Made by a program: the position numbers and the translations under genes. A stretch of DNA of 64,000 bases. Origin: an uncultured Eubacteriales bacterium (GTDB lineage: Bacteria; Bacillota; Clostridia; Lachnospirales; Lachnospiraceae). The notes under the pieces are model-generated. The model worked only from the letters and a program-made list of their open reading frames with translations. It did not search any database and was not told the origin of the DNA. Shown here piece by piece: positions 35,401 through 44,493 of the stretch. The stretch lies in assembly GCA_900314555.1 (NCBI GenBank), contig OMVQ01000003.1, positions 62,001-126,000 on the forward strand, in the 5' to 3' direction. Position 1 is the first letter of the stretch; every line of letters starts with the position of its first letter.

Positions 35401-38400
35401 AGTAATAAACTTAAGATAGAACTTAATTATACTGATGTATCAGGTGTAACACATACGAGCAACTATTATTACCAGATGGTAAAACCGACATATGATTTTA
35501 AGGTTACTAACTTTATTAAAGATGGTCAGGTTGAATATGTTAATTTTGCAAATTTACAATTCATATATTCTAATATGACATCTGTACGTTATGCGATAGA
35601 TAATAGTCCGTTTGTTGATATAACATCAAGCAATGAAGTAATAAGCATTGGTGCTGATAAGAATATTGGTGATGTAACTAGACTTATGGTTGCATATACA
35701 CCGGTTGGTGGTGACGAAATTGTTGTTACAACAACATTAAAGAAGTCAGAGTTAGCAAGTGCTGAGCATAATTATTTGTCAACAAATACAGCAACTAATA
35801 GTTCAGGACTTACAAATGATCCTTTATTAACTACTACTGAGAATAGTGCTATAGTTGGTAAGACTAAGGGTGATGTATTAGTATACTTATTAAGAGTATC
35901 CCTTATGAATGTTAATTATCCAATTAATGTATTAGAGGTACAGCCTCAGGCTCGTGCGACTGATTTAGATAATGCTGATATGGCTAAGAAAATTCTTCAG
36001 GCACTTAAGGTTGATATACCAAGTGATATTAACAAGAATTATAAGAAGTATGTAAATGTAACAAGTATGAGTGTAAAAGAGTTTAATACAAGAAATGATG
36101 AGTTGACAGCAACTTATGATTTAATATACTTTGGTATTAACCCTGGATATCAATATGTATCAACAAGTGGCAAGACAAAGGGCAGAACAAAGTATAATGA
36201 TAGTTCAATGGATGGACTTATTTATACAGGTATTGGTGATAAATATACTATTCATTCTGCATTTGGCGGTATGGCTGCATCAGATTACGAATATATTGAT
36301 AATAACTCAGTATATAGAATTTCATCAGCAGTTAATAAAACATTTGGACTTGATGCGAATGGCGATGGTAAAACATCAGGAACTAATATAATTTGTTATA
36401 ATACTTCACAAACTTTTACAATTCATAATTCAGGAACATATAATGGTGAAGAAATTGTAAAAATAGAAAGAAATAATCTGTATATTGGTGTTAAAAACGA
36501 AAGTGCAGATGATCCTAATAAGGTAAATGTTGAGTTAAGAACAAAGGATGATAACAACACATTCTGCCAATGGATAATGCATAGAAATTCAGATGGTACT
36601 GTATCATTTGAAAATTATGGCTATAGATTAAGTAAAAATAAAGCATATTGCATAGATTTGAATAATGCTAATGCACAAAATTGTGAGAATATCCAGATAT
36701 ATCAGAGCGAAAATAACAAGGCACAGAAATGGATTTTGGAAGCAAGAGGAAATAATGTTAATAGTGGAATGTCAGATGAGTTGTATAACACATGGAAGAA
36801 GTATTATACAACAGGTATGACAGGAAATAGTAATTCTTCTTGGAATCTTAATATGTTAGATAGCACTTCAGGACGTTATTATATGAAAAATGAAATGAAG
36901 ACAACAAGAATTGGTGGTAATGATATTACTGTCAGAAAAATGAATGAATTGTTAGAATATCTTAAGAGTGGATATCCGATTTTATTAGCTGATGAGATTA
37001 TGAATTGTGATAATTCAGACATTTATGACGATAATAATGGATATGAAAAAAATAAGAATACATATACTAATAATGTAAGCAGATGGCCTTATGTAGATCA
37101 TAATTCTAAGATGTATAATTTCATTTTACAGGCTAAAGCATTAGGTAAAGATGAAAATGGCAATTATACTGGACTTGATAGTGATGGCAATAAGGTATTT
37201 ATGGATAATAAGTCATATGCAAGTTTGGTATCTATATCTAAAATGAGTGAAGGTTCAAATCCTGAGTATTTGTCATCAGACGATAAATTTGAAGGTGGAT
37301 TAAGATTTGCTTTCAAGAGAGTTGAGATTCTTAACTTTGAGTTTAAGAGTGGACCAAAACAGTATGATGAAGGTGTAAGTGCAGGTAGTACAGGTAAATA
37401 TATTGAAGCTAATGAGCAGGAACATAGTTCATATGATATCAATTTAGGATTTAAAGATGGAGCTAAAATTAATGAAAATCAAATTGATGGAAAATATATT
37501 TATAAAGTATACATAGATAAATCTGGTGTTGGTAAATTTGAAGATGCTGATACAGTAGAATTATCACCTGAATATGAATTAATTAAAGATAATGACGGAT
37601 ATGTAACAGGTGTACGTATATATGGAAATTGGCCAGAGAATATTGAAGGATTTATTCCTTGGAAAGTAGAAGCTGTTGATGCGAATAATGCTGGTCTTAA
37701 ATATACATATATTGGAAATTCAGCATTTAGACGTAAAGAAGCTAAAGATGTCTATGTTTTATGGATTAAAGCACAGGAAGATAAGTGTACATTAGATTTC
37801 TACAATACTGTTAAAAATTATTCAGGTGATTTCAGTAATGATTATAGAATTCATCTTATAACTATGTATTTAACAGATTTTAATGCATATTACAGTAAAG
37901 ACGTAAATTGTGATGAATTCCGTGATAATAAAGATTTGATTTTTACTGCTGATACTTCTAAATTAAAAGTTAAATCTGTATGGAATTATGCAAAGACAAA
38001 ATCAGCTTATGCAAGAAACAATTATAATATGGGTTCTAATGGAAATAGTAAAGAAGATGCAATTGATACAAAAAAATTAAATGAATTGAGTGATAGTACA
38101 GAATTAGATATGATTGTATGTGGTTTCTGTGATTCATATGCTCAGCTTGATATTAATGATATTGCAGCTTTAAAGAATATTGAATATTTTGTTAATTCAG
38201 GTCATTCGCTATTATATTCACATGATAATTCATCATTTAATAGTACAATACACAGATATTCAAAAAATGGATATATTTCTCAGGGTGGAACAGACTGGGC
38301 AAGATATGAGACATATTTCCTTAAGACTTTGGTTGGACAGGATAGGTATGGTATAACAGCTAGTGAGTCTGATTTACCTGAAGAATATGTAAATGCAAGA

Positions 38401-39417
38401 AAGTATTTGGATACAAGTAAAATTGAACAGGCAGATTTACGAGGAATGACAGAAACCTGGACATTTATAAGTAATGGCTGGGGCGGAGATAAGCAAGGTA
38501 ACAAGCTATATGTAAAGGACATTGGTTCAAGTGAATATGTAAATATTAGTACATTTGCAACTACTACAAAGATTCTTCAGATGAATAAAGGTCAGATAAC
38601 GGCATATCCATTTGTTTTACCTGATTCTTCTAAGTTTTCAGTAGCAACTACACATACGCAGTATAGTGAATTGAATCTGGAAGATAGTGAAGTAACAGTA
38701 TGGTATGCACTTGATTCACAACAGAATACAAAGAATATATATTATTATACTAAGGGTGATGGTTGCAACAACTATTATATTTATTCAAAAGGCAATGTAA
38801 CTTACACAGGTGCCGGACATTCGAAGATTTCAGGAATTGATGAGCAGAAATTATTCGTAAATACATTGGTTGCTTCAATTAAGACAGGTAACTATGCACC
38901 GGTTGTTAAGGTTAATAATGCAATCAGTATAACGACGACAGAGAAAATCATTAATCATTATAAAGATAGTGGTGCAACAGTAACATTTACAGTTTCAGAT
39001 TATGATTTGAAAGACAATGAAGAAAATGGATTCTCAGATTTCAGAATCTACATAGATGTAAATGGAAATGATATATATGATGAAGGTGATATTTTAATTA
39101 ATGATCCAGATAATGCAGACATTTCTGATAATACATATATGAGAGATACAAATGATGAAAATGTTAAAATTAATATTACAAAAGACAATTTAAGGAATAA
39201 AGTAACTTATTCATTCTATTTGTCAGATGGTGATATTAAAGCGTTAGAGGCAAGATTAGGTAATAAGATAGAAAACTATAATATTGTAGTTGAAGCTGTT
39301 GATAATGGTTACTTAAAAGCTAAAGATGATGTATACAGAGAAGCTACTAAGATTAAGGCTTCAGATAAGTTTAAGTTAAAAGAAAGAGAAGAAGCTAAGT
39401 TATTCGACTTAAATTAA
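32476..39417 (+). CDS. Giant membrane-anchored surface protein, candidate pilus tip adhesin
   Basis: 2313 residues, not recognised as a whole. Basic start, then one hydrophobic segment (about 14-37) acting as signal peptide or anchor. Residues 150-640 are acidic and largely helical; 650-1150 look beta-rich. A segment opening INVLEVQPQA (about 1150) with YDLIYFGINPG echoes KILEIVAREGE and DLIYIN near the N-terminus. Residues 1310-1425 resemble a ricin-type lectin domain with QW repeats (CQWIM, about 1364; AQKWIL, about 1416). DMIVCGFCDSY and GHSLLYSHDNSSF suggest an amidotransferase-like fold. Calcium-type loops are at 1293 (DANGDGK) and 2194 (DVNGNDIYDEGD). No LPXTG motif. It may match an uncharacterised surface DUF (DUF5057 is one I would test). 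Last gene of the pilus locus, 28 bases after the PilW-like gene. Confidence 0.7.
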   Translation: MAIKNFIVKNKKKSICFLTALIICIVSVFSVIIVKQINAGVFRKDENGNTVAVNEIKILEIVAREGEQVLGYTVEGQEPISVSDIESYKGNMDLDVTDFKNATGYDVTKKANNDGTFSYKVNGSELNRTFNNNVLGESMSKGEIQVKAIQAADIKVSDVEWADLIYINSNDYNSNLMYYYDQFVCNGSMGIEPGQLGQNYNDVYLVNQDKLYSSIDKIIRSVGNKKVADTLTNEDFEYVQIKLANQEGINANLSNYKEYNLSYYREKFGSLNEEISDNIEEGITRINKLLSDINSEAEETALGKLYDLQGRTLTDEEKEENKVYFLPAGFSNYLEFNADKYFNEISTYTLGITATNIKAIINNVNADVSVESLKTLLQYKNKAVQALNNPPVDPEADKYGFTQDDYDTISECFKKVNLGNINDGILFNYTDAFLDESFEFTTANADALRGLIESVNKAKQDEVLDELANAVADEEKMNNFCDNAESNFEYADINGYDKYYVNNYIDALKQLTIADAFKTDGKCDLAKIEKFIDDVNKNTEVFEDVEVSCDLVWKVAASIYNKAMSEDVALMYNTELLTNKTLGDYTQDLTEVAKANENVINLADREKVDNTNNVYKLLLLLRQIRDSYYSDNLAAKIDVSGVYYPAGLDGEAEGINSWNMHTFDGNDGNVSDTSINYTKYREPEVVGQTYGADGTKGLATNYVYKRIYSFTGDQFFGGAKFTSDAISSDTSYIITANSGYSDSATDSIVTSDLEKDNYILISAENNAIYQTNDCIYAHFWDDNNIEYKERFVKVSGEVKGTNGKYVLYKVCVPKGYRHMLITNIASWTGNVQTSDYILPSDYKGKLFYLTGTGIKQDTTGRKNYVLAGITNSKLNDTVAFNGSMEMKFWAYNNDDANNNFTASYRLYVGDTVIFSSNVAGYHYLEGTSNAGNQPFTMNDTIKIKDAQTVIVGDDEIKLYANDGQNFRGQLLSLSSSNKLKIELNYTDVSGVTHTSNYYYQMVKPTYDFKVTNFIKDGQVEYVNFANLQFIYSNMTSVRYAIDNSPFVDITSSNEVISIGADKNIGDVTRLMVAYTPVGGDEIVVTTTLKKSELASAEHNYLSTNTATNSSGLTNDPLLTTTENSAIVGKTKGDVLVYLLRVSLMNVNYPINVLEVQPQARATDLDNADMAKKILQALKVDIPSDINKNYKKYVNVTSMSVKEFNTRNDELTATYDLIYFGINPGYQYVSTSGKTKGRTKYNDSSMDGLIYTGIGDKYTIHSAFGGMAASDYEYIDNNSVYRISSAVNKTFGLDANGDGKTSGTNIICYNTSQTFTIHNSGTYNGEEIVKIERNNLYIGVKNESADDPNKVNVELRTKDDNNTFCQWIMHRNSDGTVSFENYGYRLSKNKAYCIDLNNANAQNCENIQIYQSENNKAQKWILEARGNNVNSGMSDELYNTWKKYYTTGMTGNSNSSWNLNMLDSTSGRYYMKNEMKTTRIGGNDITVRKMNELLEYLKSGYPILLADEIMNCDNSDIYDDNNGYEKNKNTYTNNVSRWPYVDHNSKMYNFILQAKALGKDENGNYTGLDSDGNKVFMDNKSYASLVSISKMSEGSNPEYLSSDDKFEGGLRFAFKRVEILNFEFKSGPKQYDEGVSAGSTGKYIEANEQEHSSYDINLGFKDGAKINENQIDGKYIYKVYIDKSGVGKFEDADTVELSPEYELIKDNDGYVTGVRIYGNWPENIEGFIPWKVEAVDANNAGLKYTYIGNSAFRRKEAKDVYVLWIKAQEDKCTLDFYNTVKNYSGDFSNDYRIHLITMYLTDFNAYYSKDVNCDEFRDNKDLIFTADTSKLKVKSVWNYAKTKSAYARNNYNMGSNGNSKEDAIDTKKLNELSDSTELDMIVCGFCDSYAQLDINDIAALKNIEYFVNSGHSLLYSHDNSSFNSTIHRYSKNGYISQGGTDWARYETYFLKTLVGQDRYGITASESDLPEEYVNARKYLDTSKIEQADLRGMTETWTFISNGWGGDKQGNKLYVKDIGSSEYVNISTFATTTKILQMNKGQITAYPFVLPDSSKFSVATTHTQYSELNLEDSEVTVWYALDSQQNTKNIYYYTKGDGCNNYYIYSKGNVTYTGAGHSKISGIDEQKLFVNTLVASIKTGNYAPVVKVNNAISITTTEKIINHYKDSGATVTFTVSDYDLKDNEENGFSDFRIYIDVNGNDIYDEGDILINDPDNADISDNTYMRDTNDENVKINITKDNLRNKVTYSFYLSDGDIKALEARLGNKIENYNIVVEAVDNGYLKAKDDVYREATKIKASDKFKLKEREEAKLFDLN

Positions 39418-39492
39418 TATCTAACTAATTCTTATCAATTAATCCTATAGAAATAAATCTATAGAAACATAATTTCTATTAAATCAAAACTT

Positions 39493-39545
39493 AACCGACT
39501 TCTAAGAAACGGACAGAGTTCCGGGACTTAGAGGTCGGTTTTTGT
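39493..39545 (+). terminator. Intrinsic terminator of the pilus operon
   Basis: A 14-bp outer stem (39493-39506 with 39527-39540, one G-U) with an inner CGGA/TCCG stem, then TTTTT. Confidence 0.9.
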
Positions 39546-39565
39546 ATTAAATTTTTAATTATATC

Positions 39566-39594
39566 TTGACAAATAAATTAAAAAGATATATCAT
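39566..39594 (+). promoter_or_regulatory. Sigma-A promoter of comM-dprA-topA
   Basis: TTGACA (39566-39571), 17 bases, TATCAT (39589-39594). A TATAAT at 39594-39599 is closer to consensus but 22 bases away. Confidence 0.6.
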
Positions 39595-39730
39595 ATAATC
39601 AATAAGTAACACAACAAATTTTGAATTCAACAAATTTATTAAATTCAAAATACATATTAACTAAAGTATTTGTTATATATGGCAGTAGTACACATATATA
39701 AATGATTAACCAGTTATTATAATTAAAGGA

Positions 39731-41263
39731 GTGATATATATTTATTGTTGTATAAATAGTGGTGCGATATGGGGAATAGAGCCGTATGTTGTAAAGGTAG
39801 AGGCGGATATATCACAGGGTATGCCTTGTTTTAATATGGTAGGATTATTAGCATCGGAAGTAAGGGAAGCCAGGGAAAGAGTGAGGAGTGCAATTAAGAA
39901 TAGTGGAGAAAGTTTACCGATGTACAGAGTAACTGTTAATTTATCTCCGGCAGACAGGAGAAAGGAGGGGACAGGCTATGATTTACCTATTGCATTATCG
40001 CTTTTGTGTGCAATGGGCAGACTAGATGTAAGCAGATTTGATAATACACTTATAATGGGTGAATTAGGACTTGACGGAAATATTAACAGAGTGAATGGAA
40101 TTCTTCCTATTATAAATATGGCGAAGAGATTAGGCTTTAGTAAGTGCATTATTCCTAAAGAAAATACTAATGAGGCAAGATATGCAGATAATATAAAAGT
40201 CTATACCTTTTCTACACTTAGAGAAGTAATAGAATATTTTAATAATATACATAATGAAGAAAGTGAGATTATAGATAATACTAATAGAGAAGAGGTATCA
40301 GAGCAAAGTGAAAATGATTTTTCTGATATATATGGACAGGAGAGTGTTAAGAGGGCAATTATGATTGCTGTATCCGGGTGGCATAATATGCTGATGATTG
40401 GTGCACCGGGAGTCGGTAAATCAATGTTAGCATACAGAATACCATATATTATGACAGAGATGAGTGAGGAGGAGAAAAGAGAAGTTCTAAATATACAGAG
40501 TATATGTGGATTAATTGGAAATAATGATTACATTTTGAAGAGGCCATATTCTGCACCGCATCATACTATTACCAAAGCAGCATTGATAGGAGGAGGTAAA
40601 GAACCAAGACCGGGAGAGATAACAATTGCTCACAGAGGTGTAATGTTTCTTGATGAATTACCGGAATTTTCTCCAATTGTATTAGATTCATTAAGGCAGC
40701 CTTTAGAAGAAAAGGTTGTTAAGATTCACAGAATGAATGGTAATTATGAATTTCCTGCCAATTGTCTTATTATTGCAGCGATGAATCCTTGCAAATGTGG
40801 ATATTATCCAGACAGGAACAGGTGTAAATGTTCTGAGACAGAGGTGATGAATTACTTAAATAGAATAAGCGGGCCAATTATTGACCGGATTGATATGAGT
40901 GTTGAAGTGCCGAGAGTAGATGCAGAGGATATTGGCAGTTTAGATAATAATATGAGTAGTAAAGAGATGAAAGAAGTGATAGAAAAAGCGGTTGACATAC
41001 AACGAAAGAGGCAGAATGGCAAATATAACAGTCAGTTGTCAACAGATGAAATCAGAAGATATTGTAAGCTTGGAAGAGAAGAAACTGTATTTATGAAAGA
41101 GGCCTATAAGAAATTTGGGCTAAGTATGAGAGGATATTATAAGATTGTGAAGATAGCCAGAACCATTGCTGATATAGAAGGCGAAAGTATAATTAATATC
41201 AATCATCTTGCAGAAAGCTTAGGATACAGAATTTCAGATAATAAGTATTACAATAATATATAG
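39731..41263 (+). CDS. comM: ComM/YifB family Mg-chelatase-like AAA+ ATPase
   Basis: 510 residues at most. The N-terminal domain (AIWGIEPYVVKVEADIS; FNMVGLLASEVREARERVRSA; VNLSPADRRKEGTGYDLPIAL) and the AAA+ core with Walker A GAPGVGKSM, MFLDELPEF and the CKCGYYPD cysteine motif are typical. In Vibrio, ComM is a branch-migration helicase that helps integrate transforming DNA. Start problem: GTG 39731 touches AAAGGA with no spacing, and the only well-placed codon (39740, eight bases after AGGAG) is ATT. It forms an operon with dprA. Confidence 0.9.
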   Translation: MIYIYCCINSGAIWGIEPYVVKVEADISQGMPCFNMVGLLASEVREARERVRSAIKNSGESLPMYRVTVNLSPADRRKEGTGYDLPIALSLLCAMGRLDVSRFDNTLIMGELGLDGNINRVNGILPIINMAKRLGFSKCIIPKENTNEARYADNIKVYTFSTLREVIEYFNNIHNEESEIIDNTNREEVSEQSENDFSDIYGQESVKRAIMIAVSGWHNMLMIGAPGVGKSMLAYRIPYIMTEMSEEEKREVLNIQSICGLIGNNDYILKRPYSAPHHTITKAALIGGGKEPRPGEITIAHRGVMFLDELPEFSPIVLDSLRQPLEEKVVKIHRMNGNYEFPANCLIIAAMNPCKCGYYPDRNRCKCSETEVMNYLNRISGPIIDRIDMSVEVPRVDAEDIGSLDNNMSSKEMKEVIEKAVDIQRKRQNGKYNSQLSTDEIRRYCKLGREETVFMKEAYKKFGLSMRGYYKIVKIARTIADIEGESIININHLAESLGYRISDNKYYNNI

Positions 41264-41287
41264 TATTAAAATAAATGGAGGACATAA

Positions 41288-42391
41288 TTGAATAATGAAG
41301 AATATTGGTATTGGATATGTAATATAGAAAATGTGTGGAATGGTACTATTAAAAAGCTGCTTGAGATTTTTAAATCGCCAAAGGAGATTTATGAATGTAG
41401 CGAGTGTGAACTGCCAAGATACATAAATAGTAAAAATTTTAAGAATCATAATGAGCTAATAAGGAGCATTGTTAAATCACGAAACGAATATTTAATAAAG
41501 GATAGTTATAATAAATTATATAAGATGGGAATATGTTTCATAAGTATTGATAATGATAAATATCCTGACAGATTAAGACTTATAGAAAATTATCCGTATG
41601 GAATATATGTAAAGGGAAATATAAGCGCATTAGCAAAAAAGACTGTTGCAATAGTTGGTGCAAGAAATTGTACAACATATGGTAAGAAGATTGCTAAGGA
41701 TATCGGATTTGAGTTGGCAACTAATGGTGTGAATGTTATAAGTGGATTAGCAAGAGGGATTGATTCGGCAGGATTATGGGGAGCAGTAGATGCTAATGGA
41801 ATTGCAGGAGCAGTATTAGGTTGTGGCGTAGATATATGTTATCCGAGGGAGAATATAGAATTGTATGAGTTAATTAAAGAAAATGGATTCATTTTATCGG
41901 ATTATCCTATTGGAACAAAACCTTTAGCATGGCAGTTTCCACTAAGAAACAGAATAATTAGTGGTCTGGCAGATATTGTCATGGTGGTAGAGGCAAGAGA
42001 GAGAAGTGGCTCACTAATAACAGTTGAATATGCATTGGAACAGGGTAAAGATGTATGTGCAGTACCGGGAAGGGTTGGAGATGGACTTAGCAGCGGTTGT
42101 AACAGATTAATTAAAGAGGGTGCAGCTATGGTTTTATCAGCAAATGACATACTACATGAGCTTGGAATTAATAATGAGAGTAATACTAAATTTTTTAGAA
42201 AAAATGATATTGTACTTGAAAAAGAAATAGAAACGTTGTATAGTTATGTGGATTTCATTCCAAAGAATATACAGCAATTGATGAACGAAACTGGTATGAG
42301 TTCGTCTGAAATATTAAGAGGATTGATAAAATTACAAATGATGAATTATATAGAAGAACCATCGAAAAACTACTATTCAAGGAAGATTTAG
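41288..42391 (+). CDS. dprA: DNA processing protein DprA
   Basis: 367 residues with the Rossmann-like DprA core: VAIVGARNCTTYGKKIA, VISGLARGIDSAG, GAVLGCGVDICYP and FPLRNRIISGLADIVMVVEA, then a winged-helix C-terminus (QQLMNETGMSSSEILRGLIKLQ). It binds incoming single-stranded DNA and loads RecA during transformation. Start TTG 41288, six bases after GGAGGA. Confidence 0.94.
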   Translation: MNNEEYWYWICNIENVWNGTIKKLLEIFKSPKEIYECSECELPRYINSKNFKNHNELIRSIVKSRNEYLIKDSYNKLYKMGICFISIDNDKYPDRLRLIENYPYGIYVKGNISALAKKTVAIVGARNCTTYGKKIAKDIGFELATNGVNVISGLARGIDSAGLWGAVDANGIAGAVLGCGVDICYPRENIELYELIKENGFILSDYPIGTKPLAWQFPLRNRIISGLADIVMVVEARERSGSLITVEYALEQGKDVCAVPGRVGDGLSSGCNRLIKEGAAMVLSANDILHELGINNESNTKFFRKNDIVLEKEIETLYSYVDFIPKNIQQLMNETGMSSSEILRGLIKLQMMNYIEEPSKNYYSRKI

Positions 42392-42406
42392 AAAAGGGGA
42401 TTTATT

Positions 42407-44491
42407 ATGCCAAAGTATTTAGTTATTGTAGAATCGCCAGCTAAAGTTAAAACAATTAAAAAGTTCTTAGGAGCAAATTACAATGTAGTTGCTTCAAATG
42501 GACATGTACGTGATTTGCCAAAAAGTACATTAGGTGTTGACATTGAAAATGATTATGAACCTAAATATATAACTATCAGAGGAAAAGGAGATAAGCTTGC
42601 AGAACTTCGTAAGGAAGTGAAGAAAGTTGACAAGGTATATCTTGCAACTGACCCTGACCGCGAGGGAGAAGCTATTTCTTGGCATTTAGCAACAGCTCTG
42701 AAGTTAGAAGATAAAAAGATGAGCCGAATTACATTTAATGAAATTACTAAGAATGCAGTTAAGGCTTCATTAAAGAATCCAAGAACTATTGATATGAATC
42801 TTGTGGATGCACAACAGGCCAGAAGAATGTTAGACAGAATGGTAGGATATACTATAAGTCCGCTTCTCTGGCAGAAAGTAAAAAGAGGTCTGAGTGCAGG
42901 TAGAGTACAGTCAGTAGCATTAAGAATGATTTGTGACAGAGAAGAGGAGATTAATGAATTTATTCCGGAAGAATACTGGACTTTAGACGTTAATCTATTA
43001 CCTGGTGGACATAAGAAACCAATTGTTGCAAAATTACATGGATATAAGAATAAGAAGATTGAGATTAAGAACAGAAGTGAAATGGACGAAGTGCTTGCAG
43101 CTATAGATAATGCTACATATAGCATTTCAGAGATAAAGAAAGGTGAGAGAATTAAGAAATCACCATTGCCATTTACTACAAGTACATTGCAGCAGGAGGC
43201 TTCTAAGACACTTAATTTCTCAACACAGAAGACTATGAGAATTGCCCAGCAGTTATATGAGGGAATTGATATAAAAGGACAGGGAACAATAGGTATAATT
43301 TCCTATTTGAGAACTGATTCTACCAGAGTATCTGAGGAAGCTGATAATATAGCCAGAGAGTTTATCAGTAAGAATTATGGTGAAAACTATTTATCAAAGC
43401 AGGATACACAGAAGAAAAGTGATAATAAGATTCAAGATGCACATGAAGCTATAAGACCTACTAATATGGATTTAACACCTGCAAGAATTAAAGATGATTT
43501 ATCCAGAGACCAGTTTAGATTATATCAGTTAATATGGAAGAGATTCACTGCGAGCAGAATGGAGAATGCTAGATATGAGACAACTTCCATAAAGATATTG
43601 GCAGGAGATTATGACTTTGTGTGTTCAGCTTCTAAGTTAGCATTTGACGGCTTTATGTCAGTATATATGACTGAAGATGACAAGGAAGAGAATAAATCAA
43701 ATGTTCTAATGAAAAATATTGATAAAGATACAACATTACAGTTTGTAGAGCATTTAGAGAAACAGCATTTTACACAGCCACCGGCACATTATACTGAGGC
43801 AGGTTTGGTAAAAGCATTAGAGGAACAGGGAATAGGAAGACCTAGTACCTATGCCCCTACAATTTCAACTATAATAGCCAGAAGATATATTGTTAAAGAA
43901 AATAAAAACTTATATGTAACTGAATTAGGGGAGATAGTAAATGAGATAATGAAAACAGCATTTCCAGCTATAGTTGATTCCAGCTTCACAGCCAACTTAG
44001 AATCTTTATTAGACGGAATCGAAGCAGGTAATATACAGTGGAAAACAGTAGTAAGAAACTTTTATCCTGATTTGGCAGAAGCTGTAAGTAATGCTGAAAA
44101 GGTACTTGAGAAAATCAAGATAGAAGATGAAGTTACAGATGTAGTCTGTGAAGAATGTGGAAGAAATATGGTTATAAAATATGGACCACATGGTAAGTTT
44201 CTTGCTTGTCCAGGATTCCCTGAATGCAGATTTACAAAACCATATTTTGAGAAAACAGGTATTAAATGTCCAAAATGTGATGGCGAATTAGTTATAAAAA
44301 AGACTAAGAAAGGTAGAAAATATTATGGCTGTGAGAATGCTCCGGAATGTGATTTTATGTCATGGCAGAAGCCTTTAGAAGAGAAATGTCCGGAATGTGG
44401 AAGCTATATGATTCAAAAAGGTAGCAAGACCGTATGTTCAAATGAAACATGTGGCTATGTGAAGGTAATAAATAAGAAAGAAAATGAGTAA
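42407..44491 (+). CDS. topA: DNA topoisomerase I
   Basis: 694 residues. The Toprim domain (YLVIVESPAKVKTIKKFLG; DPDREGEAISWHLA), active-site Tyr in ISYLRTDSTRV (about residue 300), HEAIRPT and GRPSTYAPTI are all present. Three C-terminal zinc ribbons follow, each built on CxxC pairs (CEECGRN, CPKCDGE, CPECGSY). It relaxes negative supercoils. Sixteen bases from dprA and two from codY, in the conserved dprA-topA-codY order. Confidence 0.96.
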   Translation: MPKYLVIVESPAKVKTIKKFLGANYNVVASNGHVRDLPKSTLGVDIENDYEPKYITIRGKGDKLAELRKEVKKVDKVYLATDPDREGEAISWHLATALKLEDKKMSRITFNEITKNAVKASLKNPRTIDMNLVDAQQARRMLDRMVGYTISPLLWQKVKRGLSAGRVQSVALRMICDREEEINEFIPEEYWTLDVNLLPGGHKKPIVAKLHGYKNKKIEIKNRSEMDEVLAAIDNATYSISEIKKGERIKKSPLPFTTSTLQQEASKTLNFSTQKTMRIAQQLYEGIDIKGQGTIGIISYLRTDSTRVSEEADNIAREFISKNYGENYLSKQDTQKKSDNKIQDAHEAIRPTNMDLTPARIKDDLSRDQFRLYQLIWKRFTASRMENARYETTSIKILAGDYDFVCSASKLAFDGFMSVYMTEDDKEENKSNVLMKNIDKDTTLQFVEHLEKQHFTQPPAHYTEAGLVKALEEQGIGRPSTYAPTISTIIARRYIVKENKNLYVTELGEIVNEIMKTAFPAIVDSSFTANLESLLDGIEAGNIQWKTVVRNFYPDLAEAVSNAEKVLEKIKIEDEVTDVVCEECGRNMVIKYGPHGKFLACPGFPECRFTKPYFEKTGIKCPKCDGELVIKKTKKGRKYYGCENAPECDFMSWQKPLEEKCPECGSYMIQKGSKTVCSNETCGYVKVINKKENE

Positions 44492-44493
44492 AT

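Larger units (their letters stand above)
39418..39730 (+). other. Intergenic region between the pilus locus and comM
   Basis: AT-rich and non-coding. It contains the pilus-operon terminator (39493-39545) and a sigma-A-like promoter (39566-39594) with a leader of about 130 bases in which I see no conserved structure. Confidence 0.6.
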
